Assembly (NCBI GenBank): GCA_029856235.1
Contig: JAHQWP010000070.1
Span: 1-39,982 of the forward strand
Direction: 5' to 3'
Length of the DNA stretch: 39,982 bases
Origin: Promethearchaeia archaeon
Lineage (GTDB): Archaea; Asgardarchaeota; Lokiarchaeia; Sigyniarchaeales; SOKP01
Made by a program: the position numbers and the translations under genes
Notes under the pieces: generated by a model
The model's input: only the letters and a program-made list of their open reading frames with translations
What the model was told of the DNA's origin: nothing
The model's database searches: none
Shown: piece by piece, positions 7,973 through 17,400 of the stretch
Numbering within the stretch: the first letter of the stretch is position 1
Layout of the letters: each line of letters opens with the position of its first letter

Positions 7973-9193
7973 TTAATTAAAATTTTCGTAGGCTTTTCTC
8001 TTTTTTTTATTAGATCTAACTAATAGACCTACTCCAATAATAACAGCTCCTGCTATAGATCCAATCACGATTAAGACGATTATTTCCGTTAATTTTGAGT
8101 CCGAATCTAACACCGTTATTTTCATGTTGTAATTAAAAGTATAAGCGTCGTGATCGTATGCTACTGGTGATGGAATATGAGGGAACTCCGAAGCATAATT
8201 ATATCCCGGTGATGCTCCAGGGATAAAAAACCAGGCTCCTATATTTAAATTAAACCTAAAAACATCTATTTTTTTGTAGGAACTTGCAACTTGAGGTTCA
8301 CAAGCAATCCATCCGATGTCCGGTATGTAGTATTCGACCCAAGCGTGACCTGGAACATTTGTGCTTCCCGCTGAAGAAGCGGATAAATCAAAAACTTTTC
8401 CAACTGGAGGAATATTATTATTCTCGGTTTGAAGCAAGATCCCAGTCACCTTTCTAGCTGGGATTCCCTGAATTCGCAATAACGTAATCATTAAGGAAGA
8501 ATATTCGCTACAGTCCCCTCTTTTGTTATCAAAAGCCCATGAGGCTCCTTGCTCTTCAGCTGGAAGAGTACCATCGTAGGCCAAGTAATCTGAAACATTC
8601 TGACAAATCTTCATTGCCATCTCGAGGGGATTATCGCTAGGATTTACGATTCGATTTGACGCAGCAATTAAATCGGTATCATTTATATCGTAATAAGTTT
8701 CGGAATTATTACAATACAAATCGAATATTTCATCTGATGTATTGTAAGTACCTATGTCTGAATCTTGAATGTTCCCAAACTCGACTTCGTTGAGCTTTAT
8801 GATATACTTTTGATTTAAAGTAATTGTCTCAGATGTGCTTAAAGAAGCGTTAAACAAATCGTAGGTGTTATTAAATTTATCTAATTTGCCTACTATAAGA
8901 GAGTCGTATCCGGTAATGGAATTATATAAGAGTTCAGTTTCTTGATAAGGGGCACAATACTGGGTAAGAGTAGAATTAGGTTGGCGATCGTTAAAACGAG
9001 CAACTTTAAAATAATAATTTTGAGGAGATAACCTAGTATGGGTAAATGTATAATTTATTTCTACTTGATATGTAACGCTTTGATTAACTTGATAATTAGA
9101 CACCCCATCAACGGCATTAAGGTTAATTTCGCTTCTAACACTCGTTGGAAAGAGAAATATTATTAAGAGAAATGCGACTTTATAAGCTTTCAT
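7973..9193 (-). CDS. Secreted, membrane-anchored transglutaminase-like protein
   Basis: The 406-residue product starts with a signal sequence (hydrophobic 7-16, likely cleavage around 20). A beta-rich N-terminal region rich in N-x-S/T sites follows (about 24-185), then a transglutaminase-like cysteine-protease core. The nucleophile is C228 in 'RGDCSEYSSL' and the histidine is H283 in 'PGHAWVEYY'. The third catalytic position is probably E299 in 'WIACEPQ', where aspartate is commoner. A C-terminal helix (about 389-412 region, ending before 'RSNKKKRKAY') anchors it with a basic cytosolic tail. Archaeal members are thought to cut or crosslink surface proteins, but the substrate is unknown. The gene converges with the longin-GTPase gene. 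Confidence 0.82.
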   Translation of the reverse strand: MKAYKVAFLLIIFLFPTSVRSEINLNAVDGVSNYQVNQSVTYQVEINYTFTHTRLSPQNYYFKVARFNDRQPNSTLTQYCAPYQETELLYNSITGYDSLIVGKLDKFNNTYDLFNASLSTSETITLNQKYIIKLNEVEFGNIQDSDIGTYNTSDEIFDLYCNNSETYYDINDTDLIAASNRIVNPSDNPLEMAMKICQNVSDYLAYDGTLPAEEQGASWAFDNKRGDCSEYSSLMITLLRIQGIPARKVTGILLQTENNNIPPVGKVFDLSASSAGSTNVPGHAWVEYYIPDIGWIACEPQVASSYKKIDVFRFNLNIGAWFFIPGASPGYNYASEFPHIPSPVAYDHDAYTFNYNMKITVLDSDSKLTEIIVLIVIGSIAGAVIIGVGLLVRSNKKKRKAYENFN

Positions 9194-9321
9194 TATAATT
9201 CTAAGTTTTTTAATACTATTTTAGTAGAGTATAAAAATCTCTCTTTTTATTTCTTCGTGTATTTTTCATAAAGAAGAACATTATTAAGACAGAATTTTTA
9301 TTATGTTAATAATTAAAATTT

Positions 9322-9326
9322 GTGAT
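9322..9326 (+). promoter_or_regulatory. Shine-Dalgarno GTGAT before ATG 9333
   Basis: GTGAT ends six bases before the ATG at 9333. It matches the complement of the archaeal 16S rRNA 3' end. This supports 9333, rather than the later ATG at 9500, as the true start of the longin/winged-helix gene. Confidence 0.5.
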
Positions 9327-9332
9327 AATACT

Positions 9333-9988
9333 ATGGGTAAGGTACTATTATCTACAAGATTTTTCTAATTGATAGCGAAAATGGAATTTCTCTTTTAGAG
9401 GCTACTTTTAGATCTTTAAAAGAAGATAATCAGAGTACAAGAGTTATTCCTGGTTTCTTCAAAGAAATAAATCAGATAATTGATAAAATACAAGATGCAA
9501 TGGTTAAAGGCAATAATAAGGAAGACATGACTAGGGTTGTAGAGTCTGAAAATTCAACCATTATCATTATCTATCATCCCCCTTCAAGAATCTTGTTTTG
9601 CTCCATTTCAGACCCAGATGACGATGTAGATAAAACAATTGAAGTGATTCATAAAATCTCGAGTCGTTTTTGGAAAAAGCATCAATCAGATATAAAAATA
9701 TTTCGAACTACATCAGAGAAATCTCGTTTTCAAACAATTATAGCCGATATCGAGAACTTGTGTCAAGGAGGTAAAATAGCAGAAGTTTTTCCGAAATTAT
9801 TGGTGGTAAAGAAGGTATTAGAAAAGATAATGTCTATGGGAATGATAAACGAAGAAGATTTCCAAGTTGCTATACGATGTACAGGAGACGCTTCTCCATT
9901 AAGAATTTCACGAATGCTAGCTAAACCTCGCAATGACATAAATATTGTGTTAAAAAAACTAGAAGAACTCGATATTGTAAATTTTTAA
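9333..9988 (+). CDS. Longin-like + winged-helix protein with apparent N-terminal frameshift
   Basis: An intact frame starting at ATG 9500 gives 162 residues, but the same frame is open back to 9341 and reads 'GTIIYKIFLIDSENGISLLE', a typical longin first strand and turn. ATG 9333, with a Shine-Dalgarno sequence, is one frame off. Adding one A in 'ggtaaggt' near 9339 would give 'MGKGTIIYK' and a 218-residue protein. The restored protein has a longin-like fold (1-140: 'VIPGFFKEINQIIDK', 'RILFCSISDPDDD') and a C-terminal winged-helix-like part ('LRISRMLAKPRNDINIVLKKLEEL'). It resembles the cytosolic end of the large receptor at 14425-18600. Either the sequence lacks one base or the gene is damaged. 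A GTPase-regulator role is inferred. Confidence 0.65.
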
Positions 9989-10075
9989 AACTCTTTAAAC
10001 TCCAAATCAAAGAATATTGAAATAGAAAAAAATAAAAGTCTTCTAAATTTATCTCATTTACCTTGTAATCAACTT

Positions 10076-10081
10076 GGTGAT
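10076..10081 (+). promoter_or_regulatory. Shine-Dalgarno GGTGAT before ATG 10091
   Basis: GGTGAT ends nine bases before ATG 10091. It favours this ATG over the in-frame TTG two codons earlier as the start of the L13e-like gene. Confidence 0.5.
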
Positions 10082-10090
10082 TCTTTGATT

Positions 10091-10695
10091 ATGGAAGATA
10101 GTAAAAATATCGTAGCGATGGCAATATCCCCGGCAAAAGATGCTCATCATCGCAATGGGAAAGGATTTTCTTTGTCGGAAATAAAAGAAGCTGGCAAAAC
10201 CGTGGAATTACTAAGAGAGTTAAATCTTAGCATCGATTTTTTCAGAAAATCTAAACACGAAGCTAATGTTGAAGAGCTAAAAAAGCTAAAACCAGCTAGT
10301 AAGAAGTAAAAAAAAAGAAGCCTTACGAGTTTAAAGAAAAGAAAAGAACTCCTTTCAAACCAAAAGTAGAAAAACCGAAAAAGAAACCCGTTAAAGCAAA
10401 AGTAGCCACGCAGAAGCCTAAAGCAGTTAAAAAGGCACCACCTCCTAAGAAGGAAAAAGTTAAAAAAGAACCAAAACCAGCAAAGATAGAACTTTCTGAA
10501 ACTGAAACGACGAAGTTGACTTCGTTATCCGGATTAGGTCCTGCGACTGCAAAGAAATTTGAAGAACTTGGAGTAAGCTGCGTTGAAGAGCTTGTTAACG
10601 AGGATTCAACTGAATTAGCGGCGTTAATTAAGGGAGTATCCGAAGAACGAATAGCAAATTGGATCAATGAATGCAAAGAATTGCTAAATAAATAA
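10091..10695 (+). CDS. Ribosomal protein L13e (eL13)-like with HhH C-terminal extension, apparent frameshift
   Basis: The first frame (10091-10309) encodes an L13e core: 'GKGFSLSEIKEAGKTVELL', then 'LNLSIDFFRKSKHEANVEELKKL'. This matches the eL13 pattern 'GFtl.ElkeAG...a..igi.vD.rRrnks.e.l..Nv..Lk'. It stops at TAA 10307, directly before a run of nine A. From about 10309 another frame is open to TAA 10693. It encodes a Lys/Pro-rich linker and a helix-hairpin-helix domain ('LSGLGPATAKKFEELGVSCVEELV'). One extra base near 10307 would join both into a protein of about 201 residues. eL13 is a large-subunit protein of eukaryotes and some archaea; the HhH tail is unusual and may bind nucleic acid. 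A homopolymer sequencing error is the likeliest explanation, but a true mutation or frameshifting is possible. Confidence 0.7.
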
Positions 10696-10740
10696 CTCTT
10701 TCCCTATTTTTTATACATAATATCAAATAGCGGTTTAACA

Positions 10741-11235
10741 ATGGAATATAACTATTACTCTTACGAAAAGCCCGAAGGTAAAATAATCGTCCAAAAATTA
10801 CCTAAGTGGTTTATAGAGGTAAAATTTGAGGGTAATGAACTAGAAGGGAATATAACCCTTCATTCTCAGAACGATTACGACGAGATTTATGGCTCTAACG
10901 CTAAATTGGAAATCTCTTGGGAAACAAAATATAGAAATACTTTATATTTCGGCAAAGAAGTTCAGAAATCAATAGAATTGTATAACGCTATTGGTTTCGC
11001 TATTACTAAAAAAGAAAATGCTTGGCTTCTTTCGCATGAATTTGTCTCATGGTTTGGACAAAGAACAAAAATGATGAGGAAACGATATTACCGAGAAAAA
11101 TGTATCCATGGAATTTTTTATTGCGATATAACTGAGCGCCTAATTAATATCCACTATAATGTAATTGATAAACATTACGAGAATTTTAAACCATTTATAG
11201 TTAAATCACTTTCTACAATTGTTTGTCACGAGTAG
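10741..11235 (+). CDS. Hypothetical protein, 164 residues
   Basis: I do not recognise this family. The product has many aromatic residues (Y, W, F), no signal peptide or membrane segment, and a mixed alpha/beta look. The N-terminal half alternates like beta strands ('KIIVQKLPKWFIEVKFEGNELEGNITLHSQ'), followed by helices around 75-90. The C-terminal half contains 'HGIFYCDITERLINIHYNVI' with two cysteines in the last third. It begins 45 bases after the L13e-HhH gene on the same strand and ends two bases before the end of the convergent methyltransferase gene. Codon use looks like its neighbours. The open frame is convincing; the function is unknown. Confidence 0.6.
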   Translation: MEYNYYSYEKPEGKIIVQKLPKWFIEVKFEGNELEGNITLHSQNDYDEIYGSNAKLEISWETKYRNTLYFGKEVQKSIELYNAIGFAITKKENAWLLSHEFVSWFGQRTKMMRKRYYREKCIHGIFYCDITERLINIHYNVIDKHYENFKPFIVKSLSTIVCHE

Positions 11236-11237
11236 TT

Positions 11238-12002
11238 TTAATCGTTTTTAATTTTTTCTTTAACGACTTTTTGCGATAAGATGAAAAAGTTATCTTTTCT
11301 ATTAGGTCCACCCCTCTTTGCTATTACCTTGATAAGATAAATTTTCAGCAAGTTCTTAATTTCTTTAAGAGAAAAAAAGTGGTAAAAACGATTATAAGTC
11401 AAGTTCATATTTGATAGGGTCCAAGGGATAAGTTTATCTCCATATTCTAGTATACCTAAGTTTTTTTGCTTTGCGATATGTTTTGGAATAAAAATTCTTC
11501 TTATTCTGTCAATAATGAAATTAAAACGATATTTTTTCTGATATCGACGCCATACTGTAAGGACGAAAAATCCGTTATCTTTTAATACACTATAGAGCTG
11601 GAATATGGTCTCATTACGAAGAGTCTCCGTTTTTATGTGATGAATCGTAGCGATAGAAAATATGTTTTTAATCGTATTAGGTCTTAATGGTAAAGCCTTT
11701 ACGTCGCTAAGAATCAAGTTGACGAAATTAGGATTAAATTTTGATTTAAAATTTTGTTCATCTAATCGTTCTCGTGCTAACCTTAAAAGTTCTATAGAGT
11801 TATCTATTCCAACTAATCTACTATTAGGGTGTAGAAATAGATCGAAATTTCTGCCATTTGCACATCCTAGATCAAGATTGTAACCTTCAAAATGAATTCC
11901 TTTGTCGATTAATTCCTGTAAAAAGATTTCTAAATCTTTCCAGTGATGTCGTCGCTTGTTATGATAATCTTTTGCGAAAAAATCGTAGGAATTCTTTTCC
12001 AT
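11238..12002 (-). CDS. Class I SAM-dependent methyltransferase, Trm9/ALKBH8-like
   Basis: The 254-residue product has motif I 'LDLGCANGRN' (43-52), an acidic 'GIDNS' after strand 2 (65-69), and motif 'LILSDVKALPLR' (96-107). 'FSIATIHHIKTETLR' (115-129) then leads to 'LYSVLKDNGFFVLTVW'. The 'S-I-A-x-I-H-H-x-x-T-x-x-R' and '..VW' combination is the signature I associate with Trm9/ALKBH8-type tRNA wobble-uridine methyltransferases. The last 90 residues are longer and more basic than in a minimal enzyme and could bind RNA. Start at ATG 12002. A methyltransferase is certain; tRNA as substrate is likely but not proven here. Confidence 0.75.
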   Translation of the reverse strand: MEKNSYDFFAKDYHNKRRHHWKDLEIFLQELIDKGIHFEGYNLDLGCANGRNFDLFLHPNSRLVGIDNSIELLRLARERLDEQNFKSKFNPNFVNLILSDVKALPLRPNTIKNIFSIATIHHIKTETLRNETIFQLYSVLKDNGFFVLTVWRRYQKKYRFNFIIDRIRRIFIPKHIAKQKNLGILEYGDKLIPWTLSNMNLTYNRFYHFFSLKEIKNLLKIYLIKVIAKRGGPNRKDNFFILSQKVVKEKIKND

Positions 12003-12171
12003 CTTAAATTATGACTGATTTTTTAATTATAAAATTTTATTAATATTAATATTATAACGAATTTTTAACTATTTAGGATTAGGTTAGATTAACTGTAAAA
12101 TTAAGATATGCTAACTGTTATCGTATTAAATTTATCACCTGAGCAAATATAATAAATAACACGAGAGTAAA

Positions 12172-13752
12172 ATGGAAGATCTAAAAACTATAATCTCAAA
12201 TCTAGTTGATGCATTAAAAGAAGAAATTAATGAGTTATATAAAATCTACGAGTTGTATTTATCCGACCTAATACTCTCAAAAAATGTAAATACTTCAATA
12301 AATATTGATTCATGCTTAGAAAAAGATGCGACCAACAATATCCTTTCCATAATAGCAGCTACAAATTCTGCGTTGATTACAATAGGAATCGATAAAAGTA
12401 AATTGACAGCAGATCATGAGTTATACCAAGAATTTTATGAGCAGAAGAAAAGTCAATATACTAATTTTTTATCTTTTCTCCAATTAGGATTGAAAGAGTA
12501 CATCAATAAACATCTATTTACAATAATACTAGAGTACCTAATGGAAATTGATAACAAGATAATCGAAAATTTAGACCTTTTTGATTTGTTACCTCACGAT
12601 TTTCGCAATAAATTGAATAGATTTAAGAATAATAGCAATATTTCAGGGAAAGTTATTAATCTTTTAGGTATATTTAGTAATGACCTATTATCTTATTTTA
12701 ATCCATCAGATTTAACATTTAAAGCGGAACTTTTGCAAATTGAGGATCCAATAGAATCCCTATCTGAAGAAGATATATTGAAAGAATTACAGGAAGCTCG
12801 CCAAGAAAATATAGAAGCAATCTCTCATAGCTCAAACGAATTAAACAGCGATCTAATGCTGAAAAAGACAAAGAATTCTTCATTACTGAATTATTTCGTC
12901 AGCATTCCTAAATTAAATCAATCTATTACGAGTAAAATTAATATCAATATAAAACAGTTGAGAAAATTTATATTATCCTCTCCTGAATTTCTTGATTTAG
13001 AAAATTTGTATTATGCAATTAATACTTTTAAGATGTTAGGGGAGGAACTACAACTAGAACCAGGATATGTTGAAAATATCGTAAGTAATTTTATTAGTGG
13101 AAAAATATTTAGCACTGGCCGTTACCATAAACCATCTCCAATTAGTATATATCACGGACTCTCCGTCCTTTCTGAGTTAGATTTATTGAATAGTTCAGAT
13201 CTTATCGATTTACTTGATATTGAAATGTTCTTAGAAAATGAACTCAACCCTTTCATTCCAGAAAAATTAAGTCTTAATTTTTTCACCCTTTTAAGCTTGA
13301 AACTGCTAAAAAAAAGAGGAGGAATTATAACAGACAAAAGTTACCTCATTGATCCTCTTATAAAGCTTGATTTGTTCAATTTGGAGGGATTTAAGTCATC
13401 AGATTTGTATTATTACTTAAGTTCGTTGAAATTAGTAGATGATACATTTGATTTTAACAATTTGCAAGGTCAATATTTAAACTTTTTAGAGGAAAAAAAG
13501 CTCCCCGATGGATCTTTTAATGGATCCACTACAGAAACAGCTAGAATATTATTAACACTAGTATTACTGAATTCAAGTGGTAAAGAAATAAGCATCATTT
13601 CTGAGTTATTAAAGTTCTTAAATCAGAATTTAAGCTTTTTTATAGAAAACCAAGATTTTGATGATTTTAAGTGTTTTAGTAACAAAATCGCCTTTAAAAT
13701 CGAATTGCGCATGCTATTTTGGATGTTAATCGCGCTCTCTCAATATTTTTGA
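12172..13752 (+). CDS. Large helical protein with alpha/alpha-toroid-like C-terminal half
   Basis: The product has 526 residues and is almost entirely helical, Leu/Ile/Asn/Ser-rich, with no signal peptide. The first 230 residues look like long helices. From about 310 there are repeated pairs: 'SPISIYHGLSVLSELDLL' and 'LPDGSFNGSTTETARILLTLVLL'. The latter recalls the 'Q-x-x-DGG(W/F)' turns followed by helix pairs in prenyltransferase, terpene-cyclase and complement-type alpha/alpha toroids. No catalytic DxDD, and no zinc ligand set of a protein prenyltransferase, is evident. It may be a scaffold or a divergent toroid enzyme. It stands alone between a divergent methyltransferase and a convergent cysteine-cluster gene. 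The coding call is firm; the fold is inferred. Confidence 0.6.
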   Translation: MEDLKTIISNLVDALKEEINELYKIYELYLSDLILSKNVNTSINIDSCLEKDATNNILSIIAATNSALITIGIDKSKLTADHELYQEFYEQKKSQYTNFLSFLQLGLKEYINKHLFTIILEYLMEIDNKIIENLDLFDLLPHDFRNKLNRFKNNSNISGKVINLLGIFSNDLLSYFNPSDLTFKAELLQIEDPIESLSEEDILKELQEARQENIEAISHSSNELNSDLMLKKTKNSSLLNYFVSIPKLNQSITSKININIKQLRKFILSSPEFLDLENLYYAINTFKMLGEELQLEPGYVENIVSNFISGKIFSTGRYHKPSPISIYHGLSVLSELDLLNSSDLIDLLDIEMFLENELNPFIPEKLSLNFFTLLSLKLLKKRGGIITDKSYLIDPLIKLDLFNLEGFKSSDLYYYLSSLKLVDDTFDFNNLQGQYLNFLEEKKLPDGSFNGSTTETARILLTLVLLNSSGKEISIISELLKFLNQNLSFFIENQDFDDFKCFSNKIAFKIELRMLFWMLIALSQYF

Positions 13753-13768
13753 AGAAGGAGAATAGTAA

Positions 13769-14386
13769 TTATCTTTCTGAATTAAATATCGTTAAAATAA
13801 AATTTTGCACTGAAGGCACAATTGCTCCTTTTCTGACGCCTTCGTTCCATTTTTTAATCAAAACTGTGTTTTTAGCTAAATCTTGAAGCACCCTCTGACC
13901 CATCTGGGTCCAAATATCATTATCGATAACGGGTGCTTCTTCTCCTATCCCTCCGCAATATTGAAGTCCTTTTTCAGTGTAATTTACTTTAATCGCGTTT
14001 TCATCTGATTTTTCTGTGCTAACAAGAAGTTTGAATGTAAAAGGAAAAGTCCTGCAAAAGTTAGGTCGAAAATTGTAAATTGAGCATCTATTTTTGATGT
14101 TGTTATAAAAGTAACATTGACCGTCGGATTTTTTCTTAAGCCCAGTAAATGCTAAACCTCTTTCTGTTTCAATAGGAGGAACTACCATTCGTTTAATTTC
14201 TTTAATTGTTGGTTTTTTATCGAACACATAGAACCCTAAAATTTCAATAATTTCATCTTGGGTTAGATTTAAGCCATCTTTAATGCGGAGAATATCTGAA
14301 TAAGTAGCGTTAACGAGCGTGTTTAAATCAGTACAACATTTTCCACAATGTACGCATTCAAACCTTAAATCATTTGGAGTATCCAT
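13769..14386 (-). CDS. YkgJ-family cysteine-cluster protein (zinc/iron-chelating domain)
   Basis: The 205-residue product starts with 'CVHCGKCC' (C11, C14, C17, C18). It later has C91 ('GQCYFY'), C101 ('NRCSIYNFRP') and C111 ('NFCRTFPF'), the pattern of the YkgJ/PF03692 family: C-x2-C-x2-CC ... C-x(n)-C-x2-Y-x2-RP-x2-CR-x-FP. These proteins bind zinc or an Fe-S cluster, and their biochemical role is mostly unknown. The last 60 residues are a less conserved helical extension. It ends 17 bases from the end of the convergent helical-protein gene and follows the large receptor gene on the minus strand, from which it is separated by only 38 bases. Confidence 0.82.
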   Translation of the reverse strand: MDTPNDLRFECVHCGKCCTDLNTLVNATYSDILRIKDGLNLTQDEIIEILGFYVFDKKPTIKEIKRMVVPPIETERGLAFTGLKKKSDGQCYFYNNIKNRCSIYNFRPNFCRTFPFTFKLLVSTEKSDENAIKVNYTEKGLQYCGGIGEEAPVIDNDIWTQMGQRVLQDLAKNTVLIKKWNEGVRKGAIVPSVQNFILTIFNSER

Positions 14387-14424
14387 AATTAAATTAAAAA
14401 AAAAAATAAAAATTTTCTATTATT

Positions 14425-17400
14425 TTATTTTGTTGATGGTATAATAACTTGCTTCTTTATCAAAGTCTCTATACCATCTATAACAACATTTTGATTTTTT
14501 TCGTGAATAAGTTCAAATATAGTATCCAAGTGAAATTCATTTTTGCTTTTAGCAATCGAATAGATAACGTTCAAAATCCTGATTTCCATGGAATTTAATT
14601 CGCTTTCTTTTCTCATTTTGGCTATGAATTCTGCATTATTTATCGTAAATGCTTCTTTATAGGATAATTCTATATATTTATTTATAATTGGGGGAAATTT
14701 TTCTTCGAATTCATGAATAGCTCCATCCCAATTTCCGATCAGTTCAGATAATTCCAACATTGCTCCCAAAGAGAGATCTGAAATCTGATTTTTCATTCTT
14801 TCTGAAGCTCTTTCGGTAAGAATAAAGATAATACGTAAATCCTGCCGGTCACAAATCAAACAATAGAAATATTTAAAATCAAGCTCTAGGATCGTTCGCG
14901 TTCCATCTTCTTCATCCACCTCAACTACTTCTCCACCTTCTCCTCGTTTCCCTACCATTTCTTGGCCAACAGTTATAATAGCTTGAATAAATCCTGCAAA
15001 AATCTCCTTTTTATGTTTCTCCAAGATAGAATAACTTTTAGTATAGAGTGGTATTCCACTGTCTTTATGAATCGCTACAATTGCTTGAATGTTTTCGATA
15101 TCTTTAAACCTTTGGGTTCGAGATAATAATTCTGCTTCTCTTTTTCTTCTTCTTGGTAAAATTACATAAGATCTCAAGCTGAGTACGCCTAGAACACCAA
15201 TTATTACAGCTGAGATTACGACAATAATCCATATGATAAATATGGGAAATTGAGGTTCCCCAATAACTAAAAGAAATGAAGCTTGTGTTGTTTTATATAC
15301 TGTTCCCTCTTTTGAGATGATTAAATTGAATATAAAGTTGCCCTGTAAATTTTCTGGGAGAGATACTGTTAGTTGATATATACCTGGAGATATTTCCTCC
15401 AATTCACCAACTCCATAAGTCCACTCGTATAATACCGATGCATTTTCGATAGGGAGACTAGTTTCAATATCTAACAATTCGATTTGAAGTACTAAAGAAC
15501 CTCCTATCTCCGCTTTTATGGTTGGGTTTGAGTCCTCGTGATCAACTATATCGACTTCAAACTCAATTCGATCGATCAAGATTTCGAATCCAAAAGTCTG
15601 CGTTCTATAGTTAGGATGTTCAAACCTTAAATAGATGAAATTAATTCCAGAAGAAAAGAAATCAGGAGAGCATTCAATAGATGTGTTATACCAGAAATTG
15701 AAGAATTCAGTCAGGTTTTTTTCGTATGATTCGCTAATCCAGGTAAAATTTCCTCCGGAGATATAAACCTCGTCTATGTTCGACATCGCTTTGGCAGAGA
15801 TATTTAGAATATCAAAAAAGGTGACTTCGTGCAGAGAATTATCTTGAATATTAAGCGTATTGAGATACACTGAAAGATTTACCGATTGCTCAATAATTTG
15901 AAACTGGTATACGTAATATTGAGGTTCATACTCAGCTGCCGAAAAACTAAAATTAATTTGGTAAATACCAATATCATCAATATATAACGTACTAAATTCA
16001 ATATCATACACTCCATTACCAAGATTCTCAATCGAATAATGAGATGGATCACTTATACTAATGTTAACTGTTGCTCCATCAATACCGTTGCTACTAAAAT
16101 CAGTAAACTTAAACTTGATAGTACTATTTGCGTGTAATTCTATATTATATTCTGATTCAAGTCTTTGTAAATTAGTTTCTTCTCCTAGGTTTATTTTTAG
16201 GGTGAGATTACTTTCTATGAATCCTAGTTTCGACGAACCTATTAAAATCTCGTACAATCCTTTCGAAGCTAAATCAGTAGTATCTAAAATTGTCTCATAC
16301 ACACCAATAGCAGCTTCAGTAAAATTGAGAGTAGATCCTCCCGTCCAATTATAAAAAACCGTTGCCTCTGAAATTGATAAGTTGTTTTCTGGATCAGTTA
16401 GAATAACTCTTATAGGGATGATGTCTCCTACAAAACCCTCAGTTATTAGGTCAATTTTTGCATCGTCAGGTTTTAACAATTTTATTTGACTCTTGTGATT
16501 TACAATGAAGTTTGATTTAACACCACCTAACGCAGTTCCATTAGTCCAGAATAAAGTATAGTCAAATTGACCCCCTGTAGTATTTAGCGCAGAGAATGTT
16601 ACTTCTGAAAAGAATACTGTTCCATTTGATAAGGGTGAATTCACTTCTGAATACCACTGATTTCCATCGGGATCAAATATCGTTAAATTTACTTCTGTTA
16701 ACTCAATATTTATAGGAATTCGACCACTGTAGTTTACTTGAGTTTTAATCCGTGTTGATTCACCAGTAACAAAACTAGTGTGTGTCCATTCACCTTGTTT
16801 TAATAATTTAGTATTTGATTGACTTAAAAAATTAGGCGATGTTGCTTTAAAAGTCCACCAACCAGGAAAAATTGCATAAGATCTATTAATTTTAAGTAAT
16901 ATATCTCCAACCTTGCCATCTTCGAAGGGTATTTCTTGTAGAGTAGGATCCAATACTGATATGATTTCCCAATCGTTTGGTTTATTGATATCAAATTCAA
17001 TATCAGCATATTGATTAGGGATATATAAATTATGATAATATTTCCAATATATAGTGCCATTTTCTAATATATCGTATAAAACACCTTCAGTGGTTTGTTG
17101 ATTAATCTTTGATTTCACATTGTGATATCCATAAACAGTCGTATTCAAATCAAATTCGAGGTGAGGTGAAGTAGTATTTATTGTTAATGTAATAGGATCC
17201 GTATCCCAAATTTGGTTAATTGTTTGATTTGATGACCCCCAATCTGAACAATCTTGTAAGGTCTGTGAATTAATAGTTAAATCAACTCCAGGTTGAGTGG
17301 CGTTTGTTTTAGTTGTTACAACCAAAGAAATATTATCAAACCATACAATATTTGTAAAACCATCTTCAATCGCCCATCCACTTGTATAAGTGTAGCCCGA

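Noticed and set aside
10323-10676. A 117-residue open frame on the minus strand, rich in Phe and Ser
   Set aside because: It is antisense to the Lys/Pro linker and HhH tail of the L13e-like gene, whose plus-strand translation makes domain sense; the Phe/Ser bias is the mirror of AAA/GAA codons.
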